Shown here: piece by piece, positions 7,814 to 17,544 of the stretch
Numbering within the stretch: position 1 is the first letter of the stretch
Layout of the letters: every line of letters starts with the position of its first letter
DNA from: Anaerolineales bacterium
GTDB lineage: Bacteria > Chloroflexota > Anaerolineae > Anaerolineales > Villigracilaceae
Assembly (NCBI GenBank): GCA_020634885.1
Contig: JACKAW010000005.1
Coordinates: 1 to 64,000 of the forward strand
DNA: 64,000 nt
Direction: 5' to 3'
Translations under genes and position numbers: made by a program
Notes under the pieces: generated by a model
Told to the model about the DNA's origin: nothing
Databases searched by the model: none
Seen by the model: only the letters and a program-made list of their open reading frames with translations

Positions 7814-9706
7814 ATGTGTGGAATTACTGGATTTTGGAATCTCGATGGCAGACCGGTTAACCGTGAAGAGTTGATCCGCTTTACGAATCAACTCGCGCAT
7901 CGCGGACCCGATGGTTGGGATATCCATGTGGATGAGTCTGCCAACCTCGGCTTTGGTCACCGCCGCCTCGCCATCATTGACTTGAACACCGGCGACCAGC
8001 CCATGTCTTACATGGACGGGCGCTATTGGATCGTCTTCAATGGCGAGATCTATAACTTCGTTGAATTGCGCTCAGAACTTGAGGCGCTTGGTTATCAATT
8101 TAAAACCGAGTCGGATACGGAGATCGTTCTCGCCGCCTACGATAAATGGGGGGAAGATTGCCTGCTTAAACTTAACGGCATGTGGGGCATGGCGATCTGG
8201 GATAGCCATGAACGCAAACTGTTCCTTTCGCGCGACCGCTACGGCGTAAAACCCATGGTCTACTACTTTGACGGTAAACGTTTTGCCTTCGCCTCCGAAA
8301 TGAAGGCATTCCTTGCGCTTGACGGTTTCAATGCAGAATATTCCCCGTCTGTTTTGGCGAATTCATTGGAGCACCCGGCATGGATGGAAAGCGTTGAAGA
8401 TTGCTTGTTTCAAGGGCTTAAGCGTGTGTTGGGCGGTTATAGCCTGACTCTTAATGCAAATGGTGATATGAAGGTGCGGCGTTGGTGGAATACCCTCGAC
8501 CACCTGCCGCAGATCCCGGAAGCTTATGAAGATCAGGTTGCAGAGTATCGGGAACTGTTCCTGGATGCCTGCCGCATTCGTATGCGCAGTGATGTGCCGA
8601 TTGGCACTGCTCTCAGCGGCGGTTTGGATTCAAGCTCGGTGCTTTCTTCAATGAGTTATATCCGCCGGTCTGGCGATGCGACCATGCGCATGGCGCACGA
8701 GTGGCAAAAGGCATTCATCGGCACATACCCCGGCAAGGATATTGACGAACGTCATTATGCTGATGAAGTTATCAAGCACACCAGCGTCCAACCGATCTAT
8801 TGCGAAATGAATGCAGATATGTACCTCGATCATTTCTATGAAGTGCTTTATCAGTTGGAAGACTTGTCTGATATTCACCTGGGACCATGGTTCGTGCATA
8901 AGACCCAACGAGAGAACAATGTAGTCGTGACCATCGACGGTCACGGCGGGGATGAGGCATTGGGCGGTTATACCTGGCATGTCTTCGCTGCGATGCGTGA
9001 TGCCCGTAAGGATCCCGTTCGCTGGATGAAGTTGGCATACATCCGCGACCAGATGAGTTTGTCGCACTCTTTTGGTTCGTATCTGACAGCGCTCAAGAAT
9101 TTTGGTAATAAGTTTGTCGGGAAAGAGCCATCCTCGCCCTGGTTGACCGTCCCTGTGGAAAAGATCATCTCGCCGGTGATGCAGATGGATCATCCGCGTT
9201 TGCAGGGCAGGGATGAGTTGTTCAAAACACTGTATGCCGATTTTCATTACCAGCATCTGCCGTCTGTACTGCGAAATTTCGACCGCCTTTCCACGGCACA
9301 TGGTGTGGAAGTCCGCGCACCGTTAATGGATTGGCGGCTCGTGACGTATGCCTTTTCATTGCCGTCTGACCGCAAGATCGGTGCAGGCTACACCAAAAGA
9401 ATTCTGCGCGATGCCATGAAAGGGATCGTGCCTGAAGCGATCCGTACGCGGACTAAAAAACTCGGCTTCCCGAATTTGAAAGAAAGTTGGGACTCGGCGG
9501 AAGGGCGGCGGTTTATTTTGGATTCAATTTCTTCCAGTGATTTTCAATCCTCCCCATTTTGGAATGGCAGTGTCATTCTCAAAGAATTTAAAAATGCCCC
9601 GTCTGCAAAGACCAGTCCGGTTATTCATAAAGCATGGCGATATGTTCAGGCTCAGTCCTTGTTGAACATGTTTCGTGAAAAGCAAAATACCTTGCAGCGA
9701 GTTTAA
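7814..9706 (+). CDS. asnB: asparagine synthase (glutamine-hydrolysing), AsnB family
   Basis: A 630-residue protein of normal AsnB length. The N-terminal class II glutamine amidotransferase domain begins MCGITGFW, with Cys2 as nucleophile, and keeps RHRGPDG-like and VFNGEIYN segments. The C-terminal synthetase domain has the PP-loop LSGGLDSSS. In glycan clusters AsnB paralogues usually amidate uronic acids or related carboxylates on the polysaccharide instead of making free asparagine. The position between GT4 genes supports that here, but the sequence alone cannot exclude a housekeeping role. Confidence 0.88.
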   Translation: MCGITGFWNLDGRPVNREELIRFTNQLAHRGPDGWDIHVDESANLGFGHRRLAIIDLNTGDQPMSYMDGRYWIVFNGEIYNFVELRSELEALGYQFKTESDTEIVLAAYDKWGEDCLLKLNGMWGMAIWDSHERKLFLSRDRYGVKPMVYYFDGKRFAFASEMKAFLALDGFNAEYSPSVLANSLEHPAWMESVEDCLFQGLKRVLGGYSLTLNANGDMKVRRWWNTLDHLPQIPEAYEDQVAEYRELFLDACRIRMRSDVPIGTALSGGLDSSSVLSSMSYIRRSGDATMRMAHEWQKAFIGTYPGKDIDERHYADEVIKHTSVQPIYCEMNADMYLDHFYEVLYQLEDLSDIHLGPWFVHKTQRENNVVVTIDGHGGDEALGGYTWHVFAAMRDARKDPVRWMKLAYIRDQMSLSHSFGSYLTALKNFGNKFVGKEPSSPWLTVPVEKIISPVMQMDHPRLQGRDELFKTLYADFHYQHLPSVLRNFDRLSTAHGVEVRAPLMDWRLVTYAFSLPSDRKIGAGYTKRILRDAMKGIVPEAIRTRTKKLGFPNLKESWDSAEGRRFILDSISSSDFQSSPFWNGSVILKEFKNAPSAKTSPVIHKAWRYVQAQSLLNMFREKQNTLQRV

Positions 9707-9709
9707 ATA

Positions 9710-10798
9710 ATGCGTATTGCCTACGTCACCATTCACATTGCGCCGGAGATCATGAAAGGCGGGGTGGGGAAGAAGATCAAGACCCATCTCAAACTCTGGC
9801 GCGAGCAGGGGCATGATGTCACGTTGTTTAGTCTGACCCCGGCGGAGATTCCTTTTCCCGAAGAGCGTTTGTTCCTGTTCGATCCGGGTGGCGGCTTGCT
9901 CAACCGCGAGATTCGCCGCGCATCCGGTTTGAAGCGGCTGCTTACGGCATTGCGCGAACACCAGCCAGACATCATCTATTTTCGTTTCGGGCTGTACTCC
10001 TATCCGCTTCATCGAATTCATAAAATTGCGCCGGTGGTGGTGGATACGAATTCCAACGACGTGGATGAATACCGCAAGAAGGGCGCTTTTTTCTACTGGC
10101 TCAATCGCTTCACACGGACCTTTATCTTTGGTCCTGCTTCGGGGGTTGTTTCTCCCTCCCATGAGTTGGTGGACATCCTCGTTCCGAAGCATGATAAGCC
10201 TGTCTGTGTGGTTGCCAACGGCGTAGACTTGACCGATGTGGAGATTTTGCCCGCCCCGAAGAATGAACATCCGGTATTGACGTTGGTCGGCACGCCTGGC
10301 ATGAGCTGGCACGGCGTGGATAAGTTGATCGAGTTCGCAAAACTTTATCCTGAAATTACAGTGAATATTGTGGGCTATGCCCCCAAAGATGTGGATGGCG
10401 CTGTGCCGTCCAATGTGAAACTGCATGGCTTTCTGGGACGTGAACAGGTGCAAGCGGTACTGGCAGGCACAGACGTGGCTTGCGGCACGCTTGCCTTCCA
10501 CCGTAACAAAATGCACGAAGCCTCAGCCTTGAAAGTGCGTGAGGCATTGACCTTCGGCATCCCTGTGCTGATCGCCTTCCGCGATACCGACTTGCATGAG
10601 GTGCAGGTGGATACCATCATGAACATCCCAAACACCGAAGATAATGTCATCAGCCATGCCAAAGAGATACGAGACTTTGCCTATGCCATGATGGGCAAAC
10701 GTGTGGATTTGAATGTGGTCGGTCCCTACCTCGACCAGCGCAAGAAAGAACAAAAGCGGCTCGCATTCTTTCAAGAAGTTCTTGCAAAACAAAAATGA
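9710..10798 (+). CDS. GT4-family glycosyltransferase
   Basis: A 362-residue GT-B protein. GGVGKKIKTHLKLWREQGHDVTLF is a standard GT4 N-terminus with the Gly-rich loop, and the HEASALKVREALTFGIPVL region fits the EX7E motif with unusual spacing residues. ASGVVSPSHEL marks the start of the second Rossmann domain. It begins three bases after the asnB stop and overlaps the following GT4 gene by 4 bases, so asnB and the two GT4 genes are probably cotranslated. Confidence 0.85.
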   Translation: MRIAYVTIHIAPEIMKGGVGKKIKTHLKLWREQGHDVTLFSLTPAEIPFPEERLFLFDPGGGLLNREIRRASGLKRLLTALREHQPDIIYFRFGLYSYPLHRIHKIAPVVVDTNSNDVDEYRKKGAFFYWLNRFTRTFIFGPASGVVSPSHELVDILVPKHDKPVCVVANGVDLTDVEILPAPKNEHPVLTLVGTPGMSWHGVDKLIEFAKLYPEITVNIVGYAPKDVDGAVPSNVKLHGFLGREQVQAVLAGTDVACGTLAFHRNKMHEASALKVREALTFGIPVLIAFRDTDLHEVQVDTIMNIPNTEDNVISHAKEIRDFAYAMMGKRVDLNVVGPYLDQRKKEQKRLAFFQEVLAKQK

Positions 10799-11970
10799 AA
10801 CCTCTATCCATTGTTTTACTTGGCACTCAAATGGCGGTGGGTGGAGCACAAAAATTATTACTGGAACAGGCATTGTGGTTTCAGTCGCACGGACACAAAG
10901 TGACCGTACTCTTTTTCTACGACCGCGATGACCTGCACGAAAAATGGAAACAGACCTACCCCTTTGAAATTACAAACCTCGCAGCCTTCGATAAAAAAGC
11001 AGGTGGGTTTCGCAGTCTGCAAAAGTTGATTGGCGGCTTGTTAAGGTTATGGCAGATTCTCAAACGTGGGAATTACGACGCCGTCATCACCTTTACGCAC
11101 GATAGCAACGTGCTTGGGCTTCCGCTTGCCTGGTTGGCAGGGATACCCGCCCGTGTGGGCACGCATCTTGGTGAGATTCGCGGCATGGCAAAATGGCGCG
11201 ATGGTCTGCATACCTTTCTGGTCAACAGCGGCGTGATCCAAACGCTGATCGCCTCCTCTGCCCGCACAAGGAACAACGCCATTGAAGTAGGGGTAAAGCC
11301 GGAAAAGATCACCACCATTTACAACGCCATCATGCCCTTTGATGTGACTGGTATTGACCGCGCCGCCGCCCGCCAAAAGATTGGGCTGGCTCCCGAAGAT
11401 GTGTTCTTCGTGGCGGTGGGTCGGCTGGTGTACGAAAAGGGACATGAATTTCTAGTTGAAGCCATGGCAACGGTGGCGGCAGAAGACCCTCGTGCCGTGG
11501 CAGGGATTTGTGGAGCGGGTCCATTACATGAGCCATTGCAGGCACAGATCGAAAAACTGGGTTTGCACAAGAATATAAAACTGCTCGGTCAGTGGGATGC
11601 CATCCCCGAACTGCTGGCGGCTTCGGATGTCTTTGTTTTACCTTCGCGCTGGGAGGGACTGCCCATGGCGCTGCTCGAAGGCATGATGGCGGGGCTACCC
11701 GTCATTGCCACACGAGTGGAAGGCGTGGATGAAGTGGTGCAGCCCGGCGAGCACGGACTATTAGTTGCGCTTGAGTCTCCGCGGGAATTGGCACAGGCTA
11801 TATTACAATTGCTCCGCTCTCCGCAAGACCGTCCGCGTATGGGGGCGGCGGCAAGAGAGCGGGTTCTAGGTTCGTACACCACAGACCGCATGTGTGAAGC
11901 ATATTTGCAGGTGATCGGGCAATGCCTGGGCGGGGAGGCAGGTTCGGCAGCGCAAACAGGCAGAGGTTAA
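10795..11970 (+). CDS. GT4-family glycosyltransferase
   Basis: A 391-residue GT-B protein with a GGAQKLLLEQ glycine loop at the N-terminus. AVGRLVYEKGHEFLVEA opens the donor domain, and PSRWEGLPMALLEGMMAGLPV is a canonical EX7E motif followed by VEGVDEVV. This is the most typical GT4 of the five in the window, close in pattern to GlcNAc or galactose transferases of exopolysaccharide loci, but no specificity can be assigned. A short Gly/Ala-rich tail follows the fold. It is separated from the next gene by 3 bases. Confidence 0.9.
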   Translation: MKPLSIVLLGTQMAVGGAQKLLLEQALWFQSHGHKVTVLFFYDRDDLHEKWKQTYPFEITNLAAFDKKAGGFRSLQKLIGGLLRLWQILKRGNYDAVITFTHDSNVLGLPLAWLAGIPARVGTHLGEIRGMAKWRDGLHTFLVNSGVIQTLIASSARTRNNAIEVGVKPEKITTIYNAIMPFDVTGIDRAAARQKIGLAPEDVFFVAVGRLVYEKGHEFLVEAMATVAAEDPRAVAGICGAGPLHEPLQAQIEKLGLHKNIKLLGQWDAIPELLAASDVFVLPSRWEGLPMALLEGMMAGLPVIATRVEGVDEVVQPGEHGLLVALESPRELAQAILQLLRSPQDRPRMGAAARERVLGSYTTDRMCEAYLQVIGQCLGGEAGSAAQTGRG

Positions 11971-11973
11971 AGG

Positions 11974-14133
11974 ATGAAGCGTTCGTCAATCGAGTTTGGA
12001 AAGATACTTGCCCTGTCCGCAATCGTTTGGGTTTCCATCGGCGCGGGCATGGAATTTTATAACGTGGCATGGGGAACAGGAAAAGCCATCGGGCAGTTCT
12101 CCCCGCGTTGGTTCCTTCTTTTTATTTCGTACTCTTTGTTGATCTCCACCGCCATATCCGGCATTTGGTTGGTGTTGTTCCGCCGCGATCACCTGGACTC
12201 GCTCGTTGAAAAGATCATTCCGCTTCGTAATCGCTTCCCTGCCTTAAATTGGCTGATCGCTTTTGCCCTGCTTATTTTTCCGTTTTTATTTTTGCAGCGC
12301 ACCATGTGGGGAATCGTTTTTCACGGCGTTTACTTCCGCCTGTTTCTGTGGGTATTCACAACCTTTCTTATTTCTTTTTTCTTAACCCGCAGTAACGCGC
12401 TTATTGATTGGAAACCTTTCCTCACCACCCTTATCCTTACCGCCAGCATTTTCACCATTGCCATCTCTTTGCAGGATGTTACAAGCTACCCCTTCTCTTT
12501 GGGCTGGTCTGAAGGCAACCGCCTGTGGGATTACTCCACCCGTTTTGGGCGCGACCGCTATGGCGTTGGAGAAGACCAGGATATTTATGTCCTGCTCGAC
12601 ACCGGACGGTTGCTCGTGGGCGGCATTCCGTTTCTCATTCCAAACGTCACCATCGAAGTGGTGCGCCTATGGGTGGGGCTTACGCTGATCCTGCCTTATT
12701 TTCTGGTTGGGCTTGCCGCTTACATCGTTGCCGAAAAAAATACGCGCATCTGGATGCTCCTGATCTTGTGGGTCTTTCTCTTCCTGCGGCAGGGACCCAT
12801 TCACACGCCGCTTGTTCTCGCCGCCGCTCTTACCATTTTTGCGTGGCGTAAACCGTTTTGGCTGGCTATTCCCATCGTCATCTATGCCGGACTTTTTGCA
12901 CAGGCGAGTCGTTTTACATGGCTGTTTGCCCCGGGCTTATGGATCGGTATGCTGGAATTGGCTGGCGCCTCAACCCCCGACGGAAAGCCTGATCGTACCC
13001 ATTGGGTTCGGGCGATCACCCTGGGTTTGGCTGGCGCATTTGGCGGCTTCCTCTTACCCAAGATCATGCCGCTCATTCGCCTCGCTTTGTCTGCGCTCTC
13101 GCCCGCCGAAGCGGCTTCAGCCCCACAAGCTGCCGCACCTATCACCACCATCGATGTCACCGAGCAAATCACCGAAACTGGCTTGACACCCGATTTTGTA
13201 GAATACGCCGTCACCGACCAGCAACTGCTTTGGTATCGCCTGCTGCCCAACCCCACCTTCGGACCGGGCATTCTGCTTGGTTTGGTGATCGCTGTTCTGC
13301 CGGTATTGTTGTTCCTCTTTTGGCTTTTGGCTTCAAAAAAATGGAAGTTAAATCTCTGGCAAAACCTTGCGGTGTGGGGACCATTGCTGGCATTCCTGGC
13401 TGTGGGCTTGGTTGCCAGTACCAAGATCGGCGGCGGCGGCGACCTGCACAACATGGATATGTTCCTGATCGGCTTGGCGTTCACCGTTTTCATCGCATGG
13501 ATGAATGGCGGCAGGGATGTAGTTCTGAAAAATGAAATGCCCGTTTGGGTTCGAGTTGTCCTCGTGTTGGCGTTGGTCATTCCGGCGTTCGTGCCGTTGA
13601 TGGAGTTGCGCTCCAACGAGTACGGCAGCGAGATGAAGACCATTTTGCTGCTCACCGACCAGACAGACGCAAAGCCGTTTGATATGCTGCCCAATGATGA
13701 AGCTGTGAGCACCGCACTGACCGAAATTCAAGAAGCCGTGGATGAGTTTGAACCGAACGGCGAAGTGCTTTTTATGGATCAGAGGCAGTTGCTGGCATTT
13801 GGTGATATTCATGTCTCCCAATTCGTCACCGAGTACGAGAAAAAAGTGCTTATGAACGAAGCGCTTAGTTCCAATTATGAGTACTACTCCAATTTCTACA
13901 GGGATATTACCAACCAGCGTTTTTCACTCATCGTTACTGAAATTTTGCGAACTCCGCTCAAAGACAGCGCCTACGAATTCGGCGAGGAAAACAACGCCTG
14001 GGTAGATTGGGTATCCATCCCCGTGCTTTGTTATTATCAGGAAATTCAAACGTACAAGGATGTCAATGTGATGCTGCTTGTACCCAAACCCGTGCCGGAT
14101 GACTGCTCGCAATATATTCCGCCAAGGAAATAA
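11974..14133 (+). CDS. large polytopic membrane protein, GT-C-like
   Basis: A 719-residue protein with many hydrophobic helices over residues 1-540 (for example ILALSAIVWVSIGAG, WFLLFISYSLLISTAISG and WLIAFALLIFPFLFL) and a soluble C-terminal part of about 170 residues. The architecture resembles polyprenyl-phosphate-dependent GT-C glycosyltransferases and O-antigen-polymerase-like proteins. I cannot point to a clear GT39 acidic loop motif, so the family is not assigned. Its position in the glycan operon suggests sugar transfer or polymerisation on the outer membrane face. Confidence 0.7.
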   Translation: MKRSSIEFGKILALSAIVWVSIGAGMEFYNVAWGTGKAIGQFSPRWFLLFISYSLLISTAISGIWLVLFRRDHLDSLVEKIIPLRNRFPALNWLIAFALLIFPFLFLQRTMWGIVFHGVYFRLFLWVFTTFLISFFLTRSNALIDWKPFLTTLILTASIFTIAISLQDVTSYPFSLGWSEGNRLWDYSTRFGRDRYGVGEDQDIYVLLDTGRLLVGGIPFLIPNVTIEVVRLWVGLTLILPYFLVGLAAYIVAEKNTRIWMLLILWVFLFLRQGPIHTPLVLAAALTIFAWRKPFWLAIPIVIYAGLFAQASRFTWLFAPGLWIGMLELAGASTPDGKPDRTHWVRAITLGLAGAFGGFLLPKIMPLIRLALSALSPAEAASAPQAAAPITTIDVTEQITETGLTPDFVEYAVTDQQLLWYRLLPNPTFGPGILLGLVIAVLPVLLFLFWLLASKKWKLNLWQNLAVWGPLLAFLAVGLVASTKIGGGGDLHNMDMFLIGLAFTVFIAWMNGGRDVVLKNEMPVWVRVVLVLALVIPAFVPLMELRSNEYGSEMKTILLLTDQTDAKPFDMLPNDEAVSTALTEIQEAVDEFEPNGEVLFMDQRQLLAFGDIHVSQFVTEYEKKVLMNEALSSNYEYYSNFYRDITNQRFSLIVTEILRTPLKDSAYEFGEENNAWVDWVSIPVLCYYQEIQTYKDVNVMLLVPKPVPDDCSQYIPPRK

Positions 14134-14141
14134 ATCACCTC

Positions 14142-14966
14142 ATGAATCTTCGCTACCTCCTCCTTCGACTCTTACGCCACTTCATGCCCGAAGGGCTTGC
14201 CCGTTTTCTGCTTAAACGACGCTGGATCATTAAGCCCGGGCTTGAATCCACAGACCCGTTTGCAGCTTCAACCCGCTATGTTGAAACGCTCGCAGAAAAG
14301 AACATTTCCATTGACGGAAAGCGCATCCTCGTATTCGGCTATGGCGGGCGCTTCGCCGTCGGCGTAGACCTGCTCAAGCGCGGTGCGGCGCATGTGGTTT
14401 TGTGCGATCATTTCGTTCTGCTGGATACAGAACGCAACCGTGAACTGCTTCCAGCGTATGAACGCTACCTGAAAGTGGAGCAGGACGAGGTGAAGCCGCG
14501 AGGCGAATTTATCACCTTGTTGCACGGTGATATCCGTGAGGAGTCCATCCAGAAGCAGATATTGCAAGTGGATGTTATTCTCAGTACTTCGGTCTTTGAA
14601 CATCTGGACGATGTGCCGGGTATTACAACCGCATTGGCAAAACTGACCGCGCCGAGCGGCATCCATTTGCACTTTGTAGACCTGCGTGATCATTACTTCA
14701 AATATCCGTTTGAGATGCTTAAATATTCCGAGCCGGTTTGGCGTAACTTTTTAAACCCCACCAGCAACCTGAATCGCTATCGTTTGAACGATTACCGCCG
14801 CGAGTTTGAATCGAATTTTGGCGGTGTGGAATTCGATGTGATCGAACATCTGGACGATGAATTCCGCAGGGTTGAACACGTGCTGCGCCCTGAATTCAAA
14901 ACCGGCGATATCCGTGTGGATGCCGTGACCCTGATAAAAGTTTTTGCGTCTCAGCCCAAACGCTGA
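14142..14966 (+). CDS. SAM-dependent methyltransferase
   Basis: A 274-residue methyltransferase. Motif I is atypical (ILVFGYGGRFAVGVDLL, residues about 63-79) but is followed by VLCDHF, HGDIREE and VDVILSTSVFEHLDDV, the usual order of motifs II to III. LHFVDLRDHYFKYPFEML resembles sugar or glycan methyltransferases of exopolysaccharide loci. It sits between two membrane glycosyltransferase genes, and its stop overlaps the next start by one base (TGATG). Target unknown; an O-methylated sugar is the best inference. Confidence 0.75.
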   Translation: MNLRYLLLRLLRHFMPEGLARFLLKRRWIIKPGLESTDPFAASTRYVETLAEKNISIDGKRILVFGYGGRFAVGVDLLKRGAAHVVLCDHFVLLDTERNRELLPAYERYLKVEQDEVKPRGEFITLLHGDIREESIQKQILQVDVILSTSVFEHLDDVPGITTALAKLTAPSGIHLHFVDLRDHYFKYPFEMLKYSEPVWRNFLNPTSNLNRYRLNDYRREFESNFGGVEFDVIEHLDDEFRRVEHVLRPEFKTGDIRVDAVTLIKVFASQPKR

Positions 14967-17536
14967 TGGAAAAAAGTGCAATGCTGAAAAGACGTTTGTT
15001 GCTCTTCTATGTTTTGCTGGGGGCGCTTGAAGCCGGATGGGTGATCGCTTCTTTATTGATGATCCCGCCAGACCCCAAAAACGCATTTTTATTCGGCTAT
15101 TCTCTGCCGCGTCTTACTTTGCTTGGGGCGGCATTCATCTTTTTTGCGCCAATGCTGTTGGCGTCTGTCCGCTTTCTTTTTGCGGCCCAATCGCTTGAGC
15201 GTTCGGTTCTGCAAGTGAATGATCGGCTCGCCAAACGTTCCACATCATTTGCGATAAATTTCATATCCGTGACAGCGTTTGTATCAGGCGGCTTGTTCCT
15301 GTTGTACCCTTTCGACGCTCAACCTCAATATGCCGCCATTGCAGAACGTGCCCTGCCCATCGTTCAACTTGTCTTTTTGTTCGGTTTGCAAACCCTCCTG
15401 GCTCAATTCATATACCGTGGGCAGCGATTGGACTGGGCAACCCTTCGTGAACACAAAAAAGAGATCACCCTCGCAGGGATTGCTTTTGCGGTCATTGCGG
15501 CATTTTCTTTCTGGGTATTGTGGTCGCAAGTGGGTATCACCCCGCAAAAGTACGGCTGGCATTCGCCGGGCACGCCGGTGTTGTTTCTTCAAGTCCTGTT
15601 TGCGTGGGGGCTTGGTCTTCCCTTCTTGTTGTGGGGCAATCAGATTGAAACGTTTGCAAAGAATGTCGGTGAACGTTTTGGCATCCCCCTTCGGCTTGAT
15701 GTGTTGCTTTGTGTTGTCATTTGGGTGGCGGCAGCCTTAACCTGGCAACAGGAACCCCTGCTTGACCATAGCTATTTCAACCCTGAGCCTACCCCGCCCA
15801 ATTTTGAATACTACCCATATTCAGACGCCGCTTTTTACGACGAGGTGTCCCAAAATATTTTGATCGGCGCGCCCGAGAACAACCCCTTTATTTTGCGCCC
15901 GCTTTACATTTTCTTTTTGACGTTTTTACACACCGTATCGGGGCAGTCTTATGATCTGATTTTGCTTTTGCAAACGCTCTTTCTTGCATTGGCGCCTGTG
16001 CTGGCATACCTGCTTGCTTCCCGCTTCGGCGGACGGATGTCTGGCGTGATGTTGGCAGTTTTGATGATCTTGCGTGAACGGAACTCCATTGCGCTCACCA
16101 ATATCATCGAAGTCTCGCACTCAAAATTGATCCTGGCAGATATGCCGATGATGTTCCTTGTTCTGCTGGCGGTATTTCTTTTTGTCAACTGGCTGCGCTC
16201 GCCCGACCGCCCGGGCTATTTTGGCATTCTCGCGGGCGCAGGCTTGGGTCTGGCGATCCTCATCCGCAGTCAGGCGCTTTTACTCATCCCTGTATTTGTG
16301 CTCGTCATCTTTTTAACCGACTCCAAAAGGTTTTTGTATTTCATTCGTAAATCGCTCCTGTTTGGGGTGGGGCTGGCTATCGTTGTCGCCCCGTGGGTGC
16401 TGCGCAACCATAGTGTTACCGGTCGTTGGGGCGTGGAAAATTCCGAGTTTTATGTTTCCACTCTTGCCAGCGGCTACGTCTCAGATGCCGACCTTGAAAT
16501 TCGCCCGGGTGAAACTGAAGATATCTACTACGCACGCATTCAATCGCTGATCGTTCAATTCATCCTTGAAAACCCTGATGAACTCGCCCGTGTGTATGGT
16601 TCATATTTCATCCACAACGAGATCATCTCCTTGTTATATCTTCCCTTGTCTGTTCAACTCTATGATCTGCGGACATATGTCAAAACATTTCATTTGTGGG
16701 GAACCCCCGTTTTTTCATTGGACCCTGTTTCCAGCGTTTTGTTTATCGCCGCACTGCTTATCATTGCGCTTGGCTTGGGGCGTTCTCTTCGTAAATTTGG
16801 CTGGTTGGGGATCCTGCCGCTATTGGCACACCTCGGCTATAACTTTAGTGTAGTGGTTGGGCGTATTTCCGGCTGGCGTTTCATGCTGCCCGTCGATTGG
16901 GTGATTCTGTTTTACTATGCCCTCGGCATCGTTGCCGCCACCACTCTCCTCTCATCCGCTTTTGGAGGCGTAAAGGAAAAGGCTGAGGAAACCCAGCCCG
17001 ACGAAAAATCCACACCTGCGGGCTGGATATGGGTCATCGCCTCTTTCCTTGTTTTGGGCTTGTCTTTGCCCATTGTAGAGCGGCTTACACCCAGAGTGTA
17101 TCCCCCTATGAATGCGCGTGAGATCGTTGCCGCCCATGCCTCGCAGGGGCTTCAACTTTATTCCGGCGAGACCCTTTCTTTGGAAAATTTAGATGCCTTT
17201 ATGAACGACGGGAATGGCGTTGTTTTATACGGACGCGCCTTGTTCCCATCATTCTATGAGCAGGGAGATTACTGGGGCGATGATAATGATTTCCTCCTGC
17301 GTACCCGTGACTTTGATCGCATTCAATTTCGTTACATTGGTTCTGAGAATACCTGGGCATTCATGGTTCTTGACGAAGCTCCATCCCATTTTCCCCATGC
17401 CGCAGATGTTTTGATCCTTGGCTGCCGTGAAGCGGTGGGCATCCGCGCTCTTGTTGTGCAGGTGACAGGGCAGGCGCAAGCCATGGCTGAAGTTCCCTGG
17501 CAGGGGCTTAATTGTCCCCCATCTCCAACCCCATAG
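14966..17536 (+). CDS. GT39/PMT-like membrane glycosyltransferase
   Basis: An 856-residue polytopic protein. After an N-terminal hydrophobic block of about 260 residues comes a GT-C-like module. YYPYSDAAFYDEVSQNIL is the acidic first-loop motif, and NPFILRPLYIFFLTFLHTVSG, repeated helices and the LADMPMMFLVLLAVFLF segment agree with polyprenyl-phosphate-sugar-dependent enzymes. The last 150 residues are an extracytoplasmic soluble tail. The extra N-terminal block makes it longer than ordinary ArnT-type proteins. It starts on the upstream stop (TGATG). Confidence 0.75.
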   Translation: MEKSAMLKRRLLLFYVLLGALEAGWVIASLLMIPPDPKNAFLFGYSLPRLTLLGAAFIFFAPMLLASVRFLFAAQSLERSVLQVNDRLAKRSTSFAINFISVTAFVSGGLFLLYPFDAQPQYAAIAERALPIVQLVFLFGLQTLLAQFIYRGQRLDWATLREHKKEITLAGIAFAVIAAFSFWVLWSQVGITPQKYGWHSPGTPVLFLQVLFAWGLGLPFLLWGNQIETFAKNVGERFGIPLRLDVLLCVVIWVAAALTWQQEPLLDHSYFNPEPTPPNFEYYPYSDAAFYDEVSQNILIGAPENNPFILRPLYIFFLTFLHTVSGQSYDLILLLQTLFLALAPVLAYLLASRFGGRMSGVMLAVLMILRERNSIALTNIIEVSHSKLILADMPMMFLVLLAVFLFVNWLRSPDRPGYFGILAGAGLGLAILIRSQALLLIPVFVLVIFLTDSKRFLYFIRKSLLFGVGLAIVVAPWVLRNHSVTGRWGVENSEFYVSTLASGYVSDADLEIRPGETEDIYYARIQSLIVQFILENPDELARVYGSYFIHNEIISLLYLPLSVQLYDLRTYVKTFHLWGTPVFSLDPVSSVLFIAALLIIALGLGRSLRKFGWLGILPLLAHLGYNFSVVVGRISGWRFMLPVDWVILFYYALGIVAATTLLSSAFGGVKEKAEETQPDEKSTPAGWIWVIASFLVLGLSLPIVERLTPRVYPPMNAREIVAAHASQGLQLYSGETLSLENLDAFMNDGNGVVLYGRALFPSFYEQGDYWGDDNDFLLRTRDFDRIQFRYIGSENTWAFMVLDEAPSHFPHAADVLILGCREAVGIRALVVQVTGQAQAMAEVPWQGLNCPPSPTP

Positions 17537-17544
17537 GTTGTGCT

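Noticed and set aside
9524..10516. Long open frame of 330 codons on the - strand across asnB and the next GT4 gene
   Set aside because: It is antisense to two well-supported genes and shows no protein family features.
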